Positions 34,414 to 46,094 of a DNA stretch of 64,000 nucleotides are shown piece after piece (positions within the stretch are counted from its first letter, which is position 1; each line of letters starts with the position of its first letter). Source of the DNA: Quillaja saponaria (Eukaryota > Streptophyta > Magnoliopsida > Fabales > Quillajaceae); the NCBI GenBank assembly GCA_029379385.1, contig CM055618.1, positions 13,216,134 to 13,280,133 on the forward strand, in the 5' to 3' direction. Position numbers and translations under genes: made by a program. The notes below the pieces were generated by a model. That model did not search any database. It was not told the origin of the DNA and was given only the letters and a program-made list of their open reading frames with translations.

Positions 34414-34927
34414 AACACCAACCAGATTTTTCTTTTTTACCATTCCGATTCATGGTAGAATAATTCCATTGACCATGAAGAATAATGTAAATACCAATTT
34501 GTTATTGGAGTTCACAGCTTTCTATTTCTCCATTTGCATTAGCACAATCTTAATGTTGTAAGAACGCAGACTTTCTAATTATGCTTAGAGAACCAGTATC
34601 ATGCACATCTCACTCCTACGAGCTGCGACCATAATCTTGTTTATATTGACAATGTTGACTATAGTTTTGTTTGCTGATAATGTCGTATGTTTAAGGATGA
34701 GTTGATAAGAAGAAATATAACAGAAACACAATCAGCTTGTCCTATATAACCATTGTGAATTAAGATGATAATCAGACATTCAATCCAAGTCTGAGAAAAC
34801 TTTCAAATATTTAATAGTAGACTACAAAACAGTAGTTTCTTTTCTTCTTTTTTTTTTTTTCTGAAGTCTCCTGGGTTATTTAAACAGGTTCTTGGACAAC
34901 TTGTAATCCATAGCAGCACCATGAGTA
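34414..34927. other. Shared 3' region of the LRR kinase and UBC2 genes
   Basis: Convergent 3' UTR space; a T12 run near 34850. Nothing else seen. Confidence 0.45.
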
Positions 34928-37900
34928 CTAATCAGCAGTCCAACTCTGCTCAACAACCTCTCGAACTCTTCTGTTGTATTCCCGCTTGTTCTCACTAAAC
35001 ATACGAGCTGCTTCTGAATTTGCTGGAGAGTTTGGATTTGGGTCACAGAGCAGCGACTGCAATCAGAAAGACAACTACATAAGGGACTGGAAAACCAGAG
35101 CATCCACACACCCACATATAGGGAGCAATATTCTATTACTACGTTTTTGTCTTTTCTTGCTTATTAATAATATTGATTAACTCTTAAGGTACCCAAAGGT
35201 TGCAGTAACACATCATATTCTATCTATATGTTTACAAAATTTCGAAAAAATATATGTAGATAATGAATAGAAACCCTTAAAAAGAGGAAAGAAAGGTCAG
35301 TCCCATATAGAAGCCATTTGTAAAATATATCCAAATATATTAAGATGATATATGGAGTATGCATGCAAAACAGGGCAGATACAGGTAATTGGTAAAAAGG
35401 ATAACAAATTTTAAGGGGGAAGAAGGAAAAAAAAAAAGACTGCTTGAGCAATGTACAAATTACTTGGATTAATAAGAGCAAATGAAAAAACTGGGTACAC
35501 AAAACAGTTGGAGAAACTACAAAGGAAAGGGAAGCATTCCTGGTCTGTTCCAATGCAAATAAAGTTCAAATTATGGTCCAGACTACAAAGAGACGAAGGA
35601 ACTAAAAGGGGCATAAATAATGTCTTCTATAGCGACATTTGTTGGCTGCATAAACTACTGCCAAGGAAGACACAGAATGACTTATACTTAGATGCATGAA
35701 AAAATAGTTGAAAGTTGTAACTTTGAGCAATTATTTGTACATAGACTATACTGATATTAGAAGTGACATAGACAGATGAGGTATATCAAGGTGCTAATGG
35801 AGCAGTCAAATGCACCAGACAGATACTGCAGACTAAGGAGCTGCTGTAGGATAGGAGGGAATAAAATTTCCATGAACAATATAGCTAGGATTGATTACAA
35901 GTTGCAGCCAGACTCTTCACTACTGGGAGCATAACATGGAATTGGCAACATTTACAACCAAAATTGTAGAAAATATATTATTTTCTTTTTGGTTAAAGAC
36001 AAGAACATGCAGGCACAGGATTCCAATGCTTCAAGAACTAAGATGGTAGGAGAAACTGACACCTAATAGCATTCCCAACCACTCACAAAAAGGGCATACA
36101 GAAAAGTTAAATGTTCATGAATGTTTAAGCAACTACAAATAATGAGCAGAAGATAGACAAATATGTGAACGATGTGCAATCAAATCATTCTTTGGAATTC
36201 ATGATCCTGATGCCAAAATAAAAGAAAACAAAGAAAAAACAAGTGTTACAGAAACAACCAGCCAATTACCTGAATCGAGGTAAGTATTGCAGCCACATCA
36301 TAAATTGGGCTCCATTGATTTTGTAGAATGTCCAGACATATGCTTCCATCTGCATAAACTGAAAGCACCAAGAAATAAGAGTAAATTAAAACTGGTAACC
36401 GCTGAACGTGATGCTAGACAACAGTACTTCCTAGTAAGAAGACTTACTTATTCACCAAAAAAACATATAGTTTAAGCAGTGTGACATGGATTCAATAGTT
36501 CACAGACAAAAAACAATTGATGAACACTGCAAAGTCCCAAAAGAAAAATAAGGAGCTCAAACTTCAACCCAACAAACCGTGTCTAACCACTGGGTGAGAG
36601 AAGATAGAGAGAGAGAACGGAAGAGAAAGAGAGGAGCTTCATGACCTAGGACAGCTAGTTCTCCCACTTTCACCCATAAAAATGTTCCGCAGGTTTTCAT
36701 TAATTGGAGGGAAACAGCTTCAGTTATACCACCCAAAGCATCTTTTTCCTTTTGTTAGAAAAGTAAATGCAATTAAGGAAGAAATGACAGAAGAGTACCA
36801 GATGGATGATAAGAAATCCTCCTTAAAAAGGAAGGAGAAAACAGGGAAAAGAGAATCAAAATTAACCAACAATTGGTACACAATGGCATCCAGTCTGAAG
36901 AATAAATGAGCTTGGATCCAATTATAGGAAACAAGGGTGTAGACACAAATAAAGCAACAGAAACAGATATATTTATAGCTTCCTGTAGATCCAAATCCAA
37001 TGATAAGCGAGTCCGTTTTAGAAACTTATTGTAATAACCCAATATTTAGTTTTTCTTTCAGATTCGTTATTCAATTTAAATGAAGTAGGAGTATTAAAAA
37101 CAACTTCTTTTCAAAGTTCTCTATTATTTCTTAGATAAGTAAACAGTAGACAAAACTAAAAAAAGAGTTGTAAGAGGACGTTGTTTCTTTTACCTAAACA
37201 ATAGACATATGTCTTCTATTATTTTCAATAATAGTTATCACTTAAATAAGAAAATTCTGCTAAAAAGGTCCCTAGGCTCCATAGAAACAAAACTTTGAAA
37301 TCATTACCCAGTACAGATTTGCAAACTTTCTAAATCTGAATTGAGACAAGGAACTCCAAATTGAAGTTAAAAAGGAAAGAAAGAAGAAGACATTCTTGTT
37401 TCCAACTTACTGTTTGGATGGAACATTCGAGAAACAAAGCGCACTATTGGAGGTTTATTTGGGTAATCCTCCATGAACTGAAGTGTCAATTTAAACGTAC
37501 CTGAAAGACTCAGAGATTGAATCAGATATAACTATGTTAGTAGTTAGAATAAACCAACCTGGTATAAAATAGTAGTATAGACTCTCTACAAACTATGAAC
37601 AATACTCAATATAACCTAACATGACACATATATCATTTCATTTTAGTTGTCGATAGTCCTGGTAAGAATACAATAATGTGTAAAACCCTGCTTGCCCCCA
37701 GCACTTGGGACGGGTTGTAAGACTGTTAAGGCCTTAAACTGGAATTTCTCCTTTTAGCCTCAATTTTTATCAGATTACAGTATTCACAACTGGCAAATTC
37801 TACTCCTTCAAAACCAAGTAGAGTCGTAGGTTTATATAATGTCCCAGATACTTTATCACAAACTAGAATGTCATACGTAATCATTGACGTGGAAACAAGT

Positions 37901-38574
37901 TCAAAGTATGTAGCTTTGCTAATCACATAAAGCAGTGTAAAAAGCTCAGTAGTGATACCACTACTTGTCAGATACCAAACATCCTGATACTTTTCTTATT
38001 TCCCATTCAATAATAAGAATAAACTTCATAGACCACGCTGAAATAATATCCTGATGGGTATAGAATTGCATAAGTAACAAAGGCAAAAACAGGAAATTGC
38101 AAACAGAAGTTCGCTTGACCAAATTCAAGGGAATCAAAGCTATCAAATCATGACATTATTACCAAGAAAAACAACAATTGTATCATAGAATATGCACAAC
38201 GAAACAACTCTAAGATCAAAAAATGAACAATAGAAAACACAATATAAACTCCTTTCAACCTAAAGTAGGAACAAGAAATTAACATCACCTCCATCCCATG
38301 GAGTGTCATCAGGCCTGCAATACCATCAATAGAGAACACAATTATAATTGTAATATAACTCATCTAGAGACAAAATTTAAAAAGGAAGGACAAAAGAATT
38401 GAGATAAAACAAACTAAGGAAACATTGACCCGTTTGGTTCCTAACTAACCCAAATATAACGGCATTCCAAAGCATAATATTATTGTCTTGAGGTGCTCCA
38501 CTGATGCCTGCAGGAGGATCTTGTTGCAACCTTTTGAAATCCCTCATCAGTCTCTTCCTTGCAGGAGTAGACAT
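34928..38574 (-). CDS. UBC2: Ubiquitin-conjugating enzyme E2, RAD6 type
   Basis: Five exons on the minus strand: 38574-38450, 38314-38289, 37500-37411, 36358-36270 and 35056-34928. They give 459 nt, or 152 residues, exactly the length of plant UBC1/2/3. The sequence [26 protein letters not shown] and the ending [11 protein letters not shown] are diagnostic of RAD6 homologues. The active-site cysteine is C88 in 'GSICLDILQ', with the HPN motif at 78-80. With HUB1/HUB2 E3s the plant enzymes monoubiquitinate histone H2B, affecting transcription, flowering and DNA-damage tolerance. One conservative change is seen: PPIVRF for the PPTVRF I recall. The 26-nt second exon is unusually small but keeps frame. 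A leader intron (acceptor about 38591, donor near 39220) is likely. Confidence 0.95.
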
Positions 38575-39658
38575 CCTCACAAGTCAAACCTATAATTCAA
38601 CATAAGTACAACCAAGAAGTACCACTCAGTAATTGACAAAACCACGTGCCTCCTTAGAGAGGAAGAGAAAGAAAGAGCAAATGATTAGACAAAATTGCAA
38701 ATTAAATGGGATTGACTCAGATATAGCATGATTTATCACCCACGATTGAAAGAGTAAATAATTCATAAGTAATTGCAGATGAAACCCATTTCCCACCATG
38801 TTAGTAGAATTCAGATTGGAAACAAGCAACCCCAATATACACATCCATCAGTTAAATATGGATTCCTTCCACTCACAGACTCAAATACAAAGGCCGCTTT
38901 AAGAACCCAACCAGCGAAATGAATTCTGCCAAGCCGATACAAAATACCAGCTGAAAAGCAGAAGTCCCAATTCTCAGCACACAAAAACCCAGCCCTAGAT
39001 CGACTATCAAAATTCTTCCTTACTACACCAAACAAACTCAGTAAACTAATGCATATACAAAAACGAGGGCATATCAAATCAAAACTCCCACATGATTAGC
39101 TATCAATTACCAAAAGAATGATTCGTCCCCAAAAAGAAAACCAAACAACCTAAGAAACATAAGCTACGAGACAAAAAGAGCATGAGACTTCTTTCTCACG
39201 TGGGTGAAGGCCACAAGTACCTGCAGTCCTAGCAGAGCTTCAGAAAAGCTGGAAAAGGAAGAAACTTTGAAACCCCACAATATGTTTCTGGGGAAACAAA
39301 CAGATGAAAATGAAGAAAGAGTTTTTAGTATCAGAGAGATATTTTCATGGTGACTGACCGGCTGATCAGAAGGTGAGGGAGAAAAAGATTCTATTATTAA
39401 TAATTGAGTACTATATATGAGGGAAGGAAGGTTCAGGTTAGCGGTCCCAACACCAAATGCTCTCTCTCCAGCTCTTACTGGCACCTCTGATTTGCGTGGC
39501 TTTCTTGGCAACTTGCTACTTGCTAGGGACACCGAACCCAACATCCATAGAATGTATATTAGGAGGTAAGTATAAGTACGTACATCAAGTACTAGGTAGA
39601 AAAGAAAAACAAATATATAAAAATATATATAGATGTTATAATAGGGGTGGCATTGAGC

Positions 39659-39689
<31 letters not shown>

Positions 39690-41159
39690 TGGTACAGAGA
39701 ATTGAAATCCCAATATTTACACATTTTAATTCTTTCTCTTATTTGTGAATTATTTATTTATATCGATCATATGATATATATATTTTATCAATTAAATTAG
39801 TTAGAATATAATATTTACACGGATAAAAATGCCACATACTCAAACTTAAACATTACACATAAAGGATAAATAAATTTATATTTTAATTGAATAGGTATCG
39901 ACAAATGAATATTTTTTTCTTTAACACACCTAAATAAAAAACATTTTTGTTAACAGATTATAGCCTTTTATGTAACCAAAAAACAATCTCCATTTAGTTA
40001 TCTTAAATAATACATTTTTATCCTAGATTTTCCCTTCAAGATGTATTATTGAGGAGAATGGTGAAAAATAGGAGAAAGACACATTCTTTTGAGAATTGAA
40101 ACTAATTTCCCTTTGATTTGTCTTAATCCTAAACTAATTCCCCTTCATTTTTTTCGAGTTAATAAAGAAACTAATGGTTACACGGAAAAATTATGCTCAA
40201 TAACCTTATCAAAATTTTTAATAAATTTAATATTATAGGGAGAAGGAAAAACATTTAGTGTATTTATCTCTGGACATCAATATATGGATAAAGTGAGAGA
40301 ACATCCAAGAATATATCTATGTTGATATTCACCTCTTGAGAATCAAATTCTTTTTGGTCTAGTTTATTGGTGCATAACAAAAATGCTTTCAGAATAATAT
40401 TGCATAAAAGATAATATAAGATAAGAAAGATAGAAAATGAATTTATTTGTTCATTTTGGGGGAAAGAAAAAGATTCTCATATCACAAACTGTAATTAAAA
40501 GAGAATCTACGTACCAATGCCACCAAAAGTATTTCTTGTATGAAATTAAAAATCTTAGAATATTAGTTTCTTTTTATAATAATATGGTTAAATGTTGAAA
40601 TTTAAAAATATTTTGTTAAATTAGACTATTGAATAGAAATATAAAATGGTTTAATTAACAATAGATCTTTTCTCTTTCTTCAAAATGAGCAATACTACAA
40701 CAAAAATATATGATTAACAAATTTTCTATCTCAATGGCAGATACATATGTATCCTTTTACTACTATTACCATTAAACCAATAGCGATTCATCTACAAATA
40801 TTTATTTTATGTATATTTCGATTAATCTATTTATCCTATCTTCATATTAGAAATTACAAAAATTTATAAAAATGTTAATATTTGCCGCTTATCTCGAGAT
40901 TTTAAAACCACAACTCAGAATTAATGTCCATGTTATTTTCAGAAAAAAGATAGATACATGGAGAGTTTTGGGTGCACATATTATAGAGATAGACCCTTTT
41001 AAGAGTTTCTTATTCCCTTGGGCCAAGCAATCCATCAAGTCCAGCTACAAGAAATGAATAGTTACAGCATTGATTCTTGAACCCGGGCCAAGACCGACTT
41101 TCATTGCCGCCAAAATTTGGAGAGCACCGGAATCATGTCATTCCAGCCTTCAAGTAACT
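38575..41159. other. UBC2 leader region and AT-rich intergenic DNA
   Basis: The 5' leader exon and promoter of UBC2 lie around 39220-39420. A T30 homopolymer at 39662-39691 may be the poly(A) tail of an old retroposed sequence in reverse orientation, but no parent sequence is recognised. From 39720 to 40870 nothing is seen. Confidence 0.45.
39662..39691 (-). repeat. T30 homopolymer
   Basis: An uninterrupted run of about 30 T in the UBC2 upstream region. It could be a retroposon poly(A) tail on the minus strand or simple slippage expansion; no flanking target duplication was identified. Confidence 0.7.
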
Positions 41160-41530
41160 CAAAGATTCTCAGTCGTCGGACTCTAATCTGAGTGTGTGAA
41201 TCAGGCAATGTCGGGAAGCGTCCAATGAAGCACAATTTAGCAAAAGTGGTGGCAGATGCTGCATATATACCTAACACCACTTGACCTTACACAATATTCC
41301 TCTCACAGTTTCACATTTCATTCTCGTCTCAAAGCATGTGCAAAGCTCAGAGTACGTTTATAAGGTCAGATGCTGCATACCCATCTCATCAAAACCGGTT
41401 TTCATGCAGATGTTTACGTGTCTACGGCTCTTACAGGTACGTATACGAAGCTTTACTATCTTAATTAATGATGCTCTCAAGGTATTCGATGAGATGCCTG
41501 AACGAAACGTGGCTTCATTGACGCGGCCAT
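41160..41530 (+). pseudogene. Fragment of a pentatricopeptide repeat (PPR) gene
   Basis: Fragments in shifting frames match plant PPR proteins: 'ACAKLR', 'GQMLHTHLIKTGFHADVYVSTALT' and 'NDALKVFDEMPERNVASL', the last a typical PLS-class repeat. Between them are an in-frame stop (near 41361) and frameshifts (near 41467), and the upstream part has decayed further. Homology ends abruptly at about 41530, where a tandem repeat begins. PPR proteins bind organellar RNA; this fragment cannot encode one. Confidence 0.75.
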
Positions 41531-42010
41531 CTCTGGGATGGTATTATCTGGGAATAGTGTTATCCGGATATAGCGTATCCTGGGATAGCAATATTCGGAG
41601 ATATTGTGATCTGGGGTAGTGTTATTCGGGATATGGTCATCTGGAAATACAATCATACACAGATGGCGTTATCCGAGAGTACTGTTATTTGGGGATAGTG
41701 TTACACAGGGATAATTTTAACCAAGGATAATGTTATCAGGGAGAGTTTATTTAGATAACATTATCAGGGGATAGTTTATTTAGGGATAATATTTTCAGGA
41801 GATAGCGTTATCCTGGGATAGTATCATTCAAGAATAGCATGGGGATGAATAGCATCATTTGGGGACTGTATTATCCGAATACAACGTTAATCATTTTGGA
41901 GACTGTGTTACCCGAATACAACTTAATCATTTGAGATAGTATTATCTGGAAATAAGGTTATCCTGTGGATATGATTGTCTAGGATTAGGATTAGTGTTAT
42001 CCTGAAATAG
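41531..42010. repeat. Degenerate minisatellite based on GGGATAGTGTTATCC
   Basis: About 25 irregular units of roughly 15-20 nt, with variants of 'ggggatagtgttatcc' (for example tgggatagcaatattc, ggggatagtttattta, cgttatcctgggatag). GGATA and TATCC in each unit are mutually complementary, so units can pair with themselves or with neighbours. It starts where the PPR fragment stops. Confidence 0.75.
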
Positions 42011-42943
42011 AAGTATTCAAGAATAGTGTTTAAGAAATTATTTTATAATTAATTATCACCTCCTCTAACCTAAAAAACAAAATTATATAAATGAGAAAAA
42101 ACATTTAATCTTATATAAAATTTTGAATTGTAAATTATCACCTCTTCTGAAGGTATAATATCTGAATCGATGTTAGAAATTTCATTTATAGGTTGTTCTT
42201 AATTATACAGTTTTGTTTTAATAATAAACGAGACTTAAGACTTGGTCTATTTAAGATATGTTGGTAAAAGTTTATATGGTTTATATGATCATTTTGGATA
42301 TGACTAAGCACACTTCTGGTCAGTTAGATGTAGATTGACAGTAAGTATAAGCTGAGTGACTTTAAGAGTCTTTAATAGGAGGACTATTAAGATTTATCCG
42401 ACAATAAATAAGTTAGGTCCCTTCTCCTCTCTTAATATACTTATCTTGCAGCTGCCAGTAAATACGGAGAGTACAGAGAGGAAGACATGGCTGCATAAGT
42501 ATTCTACTGAGTTGTGCTTGTTTGAAGTTCCAGATATTTGCTGCTAATGACTTAATCAGGTACGCAAACTTTATTATTAATGTGTTTCTAAATTTATGTA
42601 TGAGATCCTATATAATTATTACAAATCATAAATATCACCTCATCTAAAAAAGCTCAATATATATATATATATATGTGAATCATAAATGATCACCTTAGAA
42701 TAACATAAACATGTGATGATGAGAATCATAAATTATCACCTCATCAGAGCTCAATATAATGCTTGCACTAAGAAGGTGGAGGGATGTTGAGACGATCATA
42801 GAGATGATAAAGGATTGATCAGGGTTCAGTTTAATAAGAGGCACATGAAGAGTGCTTATACAAAACAAGTTCTATTCAGTTACATTGTCAGGTGCCATAG
42901 CCGAGTTTCATTTTGAGAGCTCATTCTGTTCAAGATTTCACTA
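42011..42943. other. Non-coding DNA
   Basis: A small repeated motif 'aaattatcacctc' recurs about five times (42052, 42134, 42632, 42687, 42732), perhaps remnants of one element. A short (TA)n lies at 42658-42674. No gene was recognised. Confidence 0.4.
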
Positions 42944-45100
42944 TCACTGATTCAACATCTCTTTCACTGTAAACCCCATGTAGTCATCGAAGTGGTAAGG
43001 AGGTTCCAAGATGAAACAAGAAATCACATCTCTAAGTGTAATGACACCAACAACTTCATTCTCGTCTGTTACTACATAAATCCTGTGGACAGACTTGGAA
43101 GCTAGACCGTGGATCACACTACCCAGAGTTGAGTCAAGTTTGCAAGTTACTGGTGGAGTAACTTTTCCAGTTTCCTTGGGTTGTTGAGACGATAGTCTTC
43201 ATGAAATCCATCACAATGAGCTTCCTGAAACACAATATTCAAAGTGAAAAAAAATAAGAAAGCCAAAATTATGAGGAACAGTGCAGTGCCGCATATAAAG
43301 GGGGAGGGGAATAACTTTAAGGCTGAAATATCAGTTTAAGGATGCTGTCTTTCATGCTTGTCTGATAAGTCAGGGGTGTATCAATAATATTTCTTTTTCA
43401 GGGGTAAGAGAACTTATTTAATTTTTTATATTTTTTATTTCTGATTAATCATATCAGCAGTAGCTGTATTATATATGTTCTTAAATTACAATAAAGGTTT
43501 GTGTTGAATTCTACGACGATTAGTAGAAGATTGTTCTATCCTTGAAATTTTAATATCATTTCACATGCTATATTTGGCTGTTGCTAACCCAGATCCCAGA
43601 GACACATAAATGAAGCGTAATTACTGTAAATGTGGTGTATATGCTGATCTGAAGCTTTCCTACCTAAAATTAGAGAAAAGGTCTGGTTTCAGCAGCAAGT
43701 GTCTGATGTCTCTTATGCTCAAGTTCCCCACTATCGTCCTTCTGTGGCCCCTCTACAACTGGAAGACCTCCAATTTGATTATCCTTCATTCGCTTGAAAG
43801 CTTCAAGAATTAAATCATTGCTTTGGATGCTAATCACCTGGTCAAGTGGACAAAAGAAGTCTCTTTAAAACTTCAAACAAAGGAGTGAGCTGGAAAAGAC
43901 ATAACCATAGAAAAATCTTATACCTCATCTGAAGACATGAACGGAAGTCCCAAATCAGAAATAGGTCTTGCAGCAATGATATCAAACCAATCCCTTCCTT
44001 TGCATCCCTGAAGGCCTTGAACAACTGCGGATTGAGTAATGAAGTTCTTAATCTCGGGCTTGCCTGGTTCTATAATGGGTACATTTCTTAGCCTGTATTT
44101 TGAAAGTAGTAGTAAGACCCTCAACATAGAGCTGTCTGTTGACACTGGAACAAAAGGAGCCCACCTATATGATTTAAGTATGGATTCCACCTGCAACCAG
44201 AGAGTAATATCAAATATAGCTCATGTTTTCAGATGTCTGGGAACAGAACCCTCGACCACTTGTAAATCTCTATTTGTCAATATCCTTTCAGATTAAGAAC
44301 TTCATTACTCAAATGTTTTCAGAGCTCTGAAAGGTATGTCAAGTAATATTCTAAACATGCTTACCGTTGTTGACTTGAAGGGTTCCTCGTGCAGTATAAC
44401 TTTGTAGAAGTCCTTGCCTAATACATCGACTACTGTTGGAGCATCTTTACTCATTCCTTTATCTGCAACAACACCTCCAGCAACTGCTGCACCAACTGCT
44501 GCAGCAGTTAGACCAGCAACTGCAGCAGGACCTGTCACACCTAATACTAGTGCTCCCAAAGCACCAATAGCTCCCGCACCAACTCCAGCAGCTGTTGCTG
44601 TACATGGTTGATAGGGCAACAGCAGCAAGTTCTGCAGTCTCCAGCACCCAGAGAATGATGGCCGAGTAATCTATGATACCCAGGTACCTGTCTCTCCAAT
44701 CTGATCTAGCCTCTGCATCCGGGTTTCTAACAGGAGCCGACAATATGTTGCGTTCAGACAGAATCTTAACTGCCTCACCAACAGATGTGTCTGCTAAAAT
44801 TTCAATAACTACCAAAACAGTGTTGTAGGGCACTGTCATTAGCTTACTTGGATCTCATTCAGGTTCAAGTCAAATTCACTATTTAGTTAGTGATGAAATT
44901 GAACAATTTTCAAATTTAAAGCCATCCATACCTTTTCCTCCAGGAACTTGTGGAAAAGATGAAACTGGAATCATTGCAAAAGCAGCTGTTATTGTCTCTT
45001 GTAATGATTGTGGTAATTTCTTTCTGGATTGGATGGCTTCAAAGTAGGCATCACAGCTTGAAAGTTTGTGGCTTCCCTTGACCTCTTGTGCTTGTGCCAT
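42944..45100 (-). pseudogene. KING1: SnRK1 gamma-subunit-like (KING1) gene with three frameshifts
   Basis: Five exons with good splice sites on the minus strand: 45100-44932, 44832-44365, 44190-43924, 43837-43664 and 43224-42944. The translation matches plant CBS-domain KING1 proteins: 'LSSCDAYFEAIQSRKKLPQSLQETITAAFA', an Ala/Gly-rich linker (AAGVGAGAIGALG...), 'RWAPFVPVSTDSSMLRVLLLLSKYRLRNVPIIEPG' and 'VITLRDVISCF...VKEMLN'. Four CBS motifs would normally make up the protein, a relative of SNF4/AMPK gamma. Exons 2, 4 and 5 each have one base too many, near 44600, 43740 and 43178, and the reading frame changes exactly there. As read, the product ends in exon 2. Either a young pseudogene or assembly indels; the otherwise strong conservation leaves both open. 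Confidence 0.75.
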
Positions 45101-46094
45101 ATGTACACTAGGCAAAACAAATACCATACAGAGATGTTTTACATATGTTTTCATGAAGTAATAGAAGTCCCTTTGAGTCAATCATCCATTATTTGATTGA
45201 ACTCAGTTTCATTTTAATATAGCTTACCATTTATCAAACCTTAGCAAGATTCAGTTCTGTAGATTTTGTTACATCTAATTCCAGTGCATGAAAGTTTCTA
45301 TGACACAAATGCAGAGTATAATTTTGCATATGAATGACTAATCTAATCCTTAAGGGTTAAACAGCTTGATAGCGAAAGAAATCAATATATGCTTTAGGGT
45401 GATGATTTTCCTTGACATACCTTTCAGAGCTCATGCGTTTCTGCTTCTTCGTTCTATTTCAGAAAGCAGTTATTCAATTGGCTTTTGGGGAGAAAATGCA
45501 ATGAGTCGTGTGAAGCTGTTATGCCATGTGTACTTGTAGGACACTTGTCAGGAGAAAGGGTTACCACTGTCAACACTTGTTAACCATAAACAGCTCATGC
45601 TTTGATTCAACAATAACCTGGGCCTGGTCCAGCTCAGACGTGTACTAATAACGAATCCAACCCCAGAATGGCCTTACTTGATTTACCCGGTAACTGGCCT
45701 CTTCTCTATGCCAAGCAATGAACTTGGGTTGGAGATTTAAACAAGGGCTAACAATCCCACATATACCTAAAAACAAAATTTCTCCAATGGATAAAGTTTT
45801 ATTTGTTTCTCTTTGCTTTTTTTCCCTTTTTTCTTGGTGATATCTTCCCACTGCTATGCCTAAAAACATGTATAGATACAACTTGGCTTGCATGATAGAA
45901 TATTGTAGAAGAAGCTGATATTTGTTTACTTGCTTGAAGGGCCTTTCTTTAAAAGAAAAAAATTCTTGCTTTGCCCCAACAAAACAAAAATCAAAGAGCT
46001 AACAAAGCTAGTTTCCTCACTATAGGTCTAACAGCAAAAACAAAATCAAACCGCCCCACAAGTCAATGAGCAATGTATAGTTACATATTCTGCC
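45101..46094. other. Intergenic DNA between two broken genes
   Basis: Leader of the KING1-like gene and 3' region of the WRKY-like gene. No other gene recognised. Confidence 0.4.

Noticed and set aside
35224..35699. Overlapping frames on both strands
   Set aside because: They lie inside UBC2 intron 4 and encode low-complexity hydrophobic or basic sequence without motifs.
39164..39724. A 186-residue minus-strand frame
   Set aside because: It reads through the T30 tract as a lysine run and covers the likely UBC2 leader; not a credible protein.
44414..44611. Plus-strand Ala/Pro-rich frame
   Set aside because: Antisense of the Ala/Gly linker of the KING1-like gene.
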